Of a DNA stretch of 7,789 bases, positions 6,022-7,789 are shown one piece after another. The DNA comes from Chlamydiota bacterium. Lineage in GTDB: Bacteria > Chlamydiota > Chlamydiia > Chlamydiales > JAJFMB01. The notes under the pieces were generated by a model. The model was not told the DNA's origin. It saw only the letters and a list, made by a program, of their open reading frames with translations, and did not search any database. Each line of letters opens with the position of its first letter. The stretch's first letter is position 1. The DNA lies in the NCBI GenBank assembly GCA_021772355.1, contig JAJFMB010000146.1, positions 1 to 7,789 of the forward strand. The letters run 5' to 3'. The translations under genes and the position numbers were made by a program.

Positions 6022-7789
6022 ATGCTTAAACGGTTATTTCACTTTATCGGAAGTGTCTACTTTGCTATCGCTCTCATCGCGGCAACCTCCTTAATTGTTG
6101 CAGGAGGCACCATTGTCGAATCCCTAAGAGATTCTCACCAAGTTGCGATGCGCCACGCCTATGGCAACCCTGTGTTTCTCTCACTTTTAGCGCTTTTTTT
6201 TCTGAACATTTTTGTCGCTGCCCTTAGGCGCTATCCTTTTAAATGGAAACATATTCCGTTTCTGATAACACATCTTGGACTCTTGATGATCATCGCAGGT
6301 GTGATGGTAAAGAACCACTACGGCACACAAGGACAGCTTGGCGTAATCGAAGGAGGAGAGAGCAACCGCCTTCTAATTAGCGACACCTATGCGATCGAGT
6401 TTCTAAAAAAAGGGGAACCTAGAGCTTACCAAGCAGTTTATCAAAATGGGAGTCTTACAAATCCCGGCGATCTAAACATTGAAGTGTTAAGTTTTTCTCC
6501 TCATAGCCGAGAAAAGAGTGAAACTTGGATTAAAGGATCCTTTGCAGTGATCAACGGATTAAAACCCTTCCCTGTCATGCAGTGGCCGGAAGACCCTCTG
6601 ATACCTGGAGCTAAAGTAGCGATCCCCAATTCATCATTTGATTTTTGGGAATTCTACGCCTATCAAAGTTCAGACATTTCATCATTGGCACTCCAAATTT
6701 TTAAGAAACAAACCGAAATTGTATTTCGTGATCGCCTTTCAGAGAAAATTGTCTATAAAGCGACACTAGACAAATGCCTTGACCACTCTATTGAGTATAA
6801 GGACCACACGTTCTTCGCGCACCTTGATTTTGATTTTTCTACTGAGACAGGTTTTACTTCTCCCACTCTCAATGTATTAATTGACCAAGAAAAGCTGACT
6901 ATCCCTTTAACCGGTCCTGAAGCGTTGCTGAATCTCAGAGAGTCAGGAAGTCTACCGATTGTTGTTGACCTCCAAAGAAATCCCACTATTGCCCTTATCC
7001 AAGATGACGAAGATGATATCTATTTTTTTGCTTTCGATCCTCACGGGCAGCTCTTTGCCGATACCTTTAGAGCAGATGCTCTAGGCTCATACATTTCCTA
7101 TGATCAGGGACATGGAGGATACGCTGTCGCAGCAACACTTCCCTTTACCCCTCATGTTTTTGGAAGAAAGGAGAGAGAAGAAACACAACTTGTCTTATTA
7201 GAAGATCAGTTAAATAAAGCAAAAGAGGAGCAGTTGGCACCTCCCTTAGAAGCATTTCGTTTCGCTTGCCAGCAAGCGCATCACCCATTTATTCCCTCTT
7301 TAGTGCACTTCCTTTCCTTTTGGGACAATAGCTGTGATTCGCTTTTATCAGACAATACTTTACAGCAACCTCTGAAGGATATCATTGATCTCATGCCGCT
7401 GGACAGCGACAAAGCATCTCATTTTTGTGCGTGGATGCGGACATACGGCCTGACACTTTCAGCTCTTAAACCAAAGGAGATCGCACTACCCGAACAACAA
7501 ATGATCTTAGAGTGCCCTTTAACCGTTCGGTATGAACCTGCAGTTCCTTTGCAAAAGTTGGAAGACAACCGTCCTTTAATCCGACTCAAAGTCAATAATG
7601 AAATCGTGACACTTGGGTATGACAAGTATGGACAGGGACTGCACAGACCTATCTTAGGGGGGGGATATCTCGCGCGATTTCAGCCCCAGATCCAGGAGAT
7701 TCCGCATCGTGTACGACTGCGCAATGCACGGCAGCTGAACTTCCCTGGAACAGAGCAACCGTATAGCTATGAAAGCGATCTCATTATCG
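6022..7789 (+). CDS. resB: ResB-like cytochrome c biogenesis protein, C-terminus beyond window
   Basis: This is probably the ResB/Ccs1 (CcsB) component of the system II cytochrome c maturation pathway, which with CcsA/ResC moves heme across the membrane and attaches it to apocytochrome c. The frame is open for 589 codons to the window edge. Three membrane segments lie at the N-terminus: about 8-31, 49-68 and 79-95. The third carries THLGLLMIIAG with H84, matching the conserved membrane histidine of ResB/CcsBA proteins. After it comes GQLGVIEGGES (about 104-114), like the G-x-L-x-x-x-EGE-S segment at the start of the periplasmic domain. A large extracytoplasmic domain of roughly 480 residues follows. 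The last visible stretch, LNFPGTEQPYSYESDLII, resembles the conserved PG...S.Y.S segment just before the final membrane helix of this family. That helix, and any fused CcsA half, would lie beyond the window. The start at 6022 has no clear Shine-Dalgarno, and an in-frame TAA (5998-6000) excludes a longer start. The domain size recalls fused CcsBA proteins of Epsilonproteobacteria and Bacteroidetes. Confidence 0.85.
   Translation, partial: MLKRLFHFIGSVYFAIALIAATSLIVAGGTIVESLRDSHQVAMRHAYGNPVFLSLLALFFLNIFVAALRRYPFKWKHIPFLITHLGLLMIIAGVMVKNHYGTQGQLGVIEGGESNRLLISDTYAIEFLKKGEPRAYQAVYQNGSLTNPGDLNIEVLSFSPHSREKSETWIKGSFAVINGLKPFPVMQWPEDPLIPGAKVAIPNSSFDFWEFYAYQSSDISSLALQIFKKQTEIVFRDRLSEKIVYKATLDKCLDHSIEYKDHTFFAHLDFDFSTETGFTSPTLNVLIDQEKLTIPLTGPEALLNLRESGSLPIVVDLQRNPTIALIQDDEDDIYFFAFDPHGQLFADTFRADALGSYISYDQGHGGYAVAATLPFTPHVFGRKEREETQLVLLEDQLNKAKEEQLAPPLEAFRFACQQAHHPFIPSLVHFLSFWDNSCDSLLSDNTLQQPLKDIIDLMPLDSDKASHFCAWMRTYGLTLSALKPKEIALPEQQMILECPLTVRYEPAVPLQKLEDNRPLIRLKVNNEIVTLGYDKYGQGLHRPILGGGYLARFQPQIQEIPHRVRLRNARQLNFPGTEQPYSYESDLII
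7657..7664 (+). repeat. G8 homopolymer tract inside resB-like gene
   Basis: Eight consecutive G encode part of ILGGGYL in the ResB-like periplasmic domain. Downstream of the tract the frame still encodes the conserved PG...SYES segment, so the in-frame state is the one sequenced. Poly-G tracts of this length are prone to replication slippage, and to sequencing error. Confidence 0.8.

Noticed and set aside
5513..7625. Minus-strand frames of 68-82 residues opposite the lipoprotein and resB-like genes
   Set aside because: Both plus-strand genes are continuous and carry recognisable features. The antisense frames carry none.

Overview
The window holds one end of the 2-oxoglutarate dehydrogenase E1 gene (sucA, minus strand), a 403-bp AT-rich divergent intergenic region, and a plus-strand run of three closely spaced genes: an 878-residue coiled-coil protein of unknown function, a small lipoprotein, and a ResB-type system II cytochrome c maturation protein cut by the right edge. 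No tRNA, rRNA, CRISPR array, insertion sequence or integrase was seen.

Organism: the sequence fits a Gram-negative bacterium of moderately low GC. The central region of SucA (residues about 328-450, including the RKKKPIREIYRD stretch) and the combination of a long Ala/Lys/Glu-rich coiled-coil protein with N-terminal hydrophobic lobes suggest the Chlamydiota, more likely an environmental (Parachlamydiales-type) member than a Chlamydiaceae pathogen, because ResB serves c-type cytochrome assembly. This assignment is made from memory of the families, without any search, and is only moderately secure.

Layout: 1-2377 (minus) is sucA, with its start inside the window and its C-terminus beyond the left edge. 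2378-2780 carries promoter-like sequences in both directions and two hairpin plus T-tract structures, both oriented as terminators on the minus strand. 2781-5417 (plus) is the coiled-coil gene, with a near-perfect Shine-Dalgarno. 5422-6000 (plus) is a 192-residue lipoprotein starting 4 bases after the preceding stop. 6022-7789 (plus) is the resB-like gene, starting 21 bases after the lipoprotein stop and in the same frame.

How they may work together: SucA is central metabolism (TCA cycle, producing NADH), and ResB points to respiratory c-type cytochromes, so both flanks concern energy metabolism. The coiled-coil protein does not obviously belong to either. The tight spacing on the plus strand suggests that the three genes may be cotranscribed, but no expression evidence is available. 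The coiled-coil gene with its unusual upstream region is the part of the window most likely to be undescribed.
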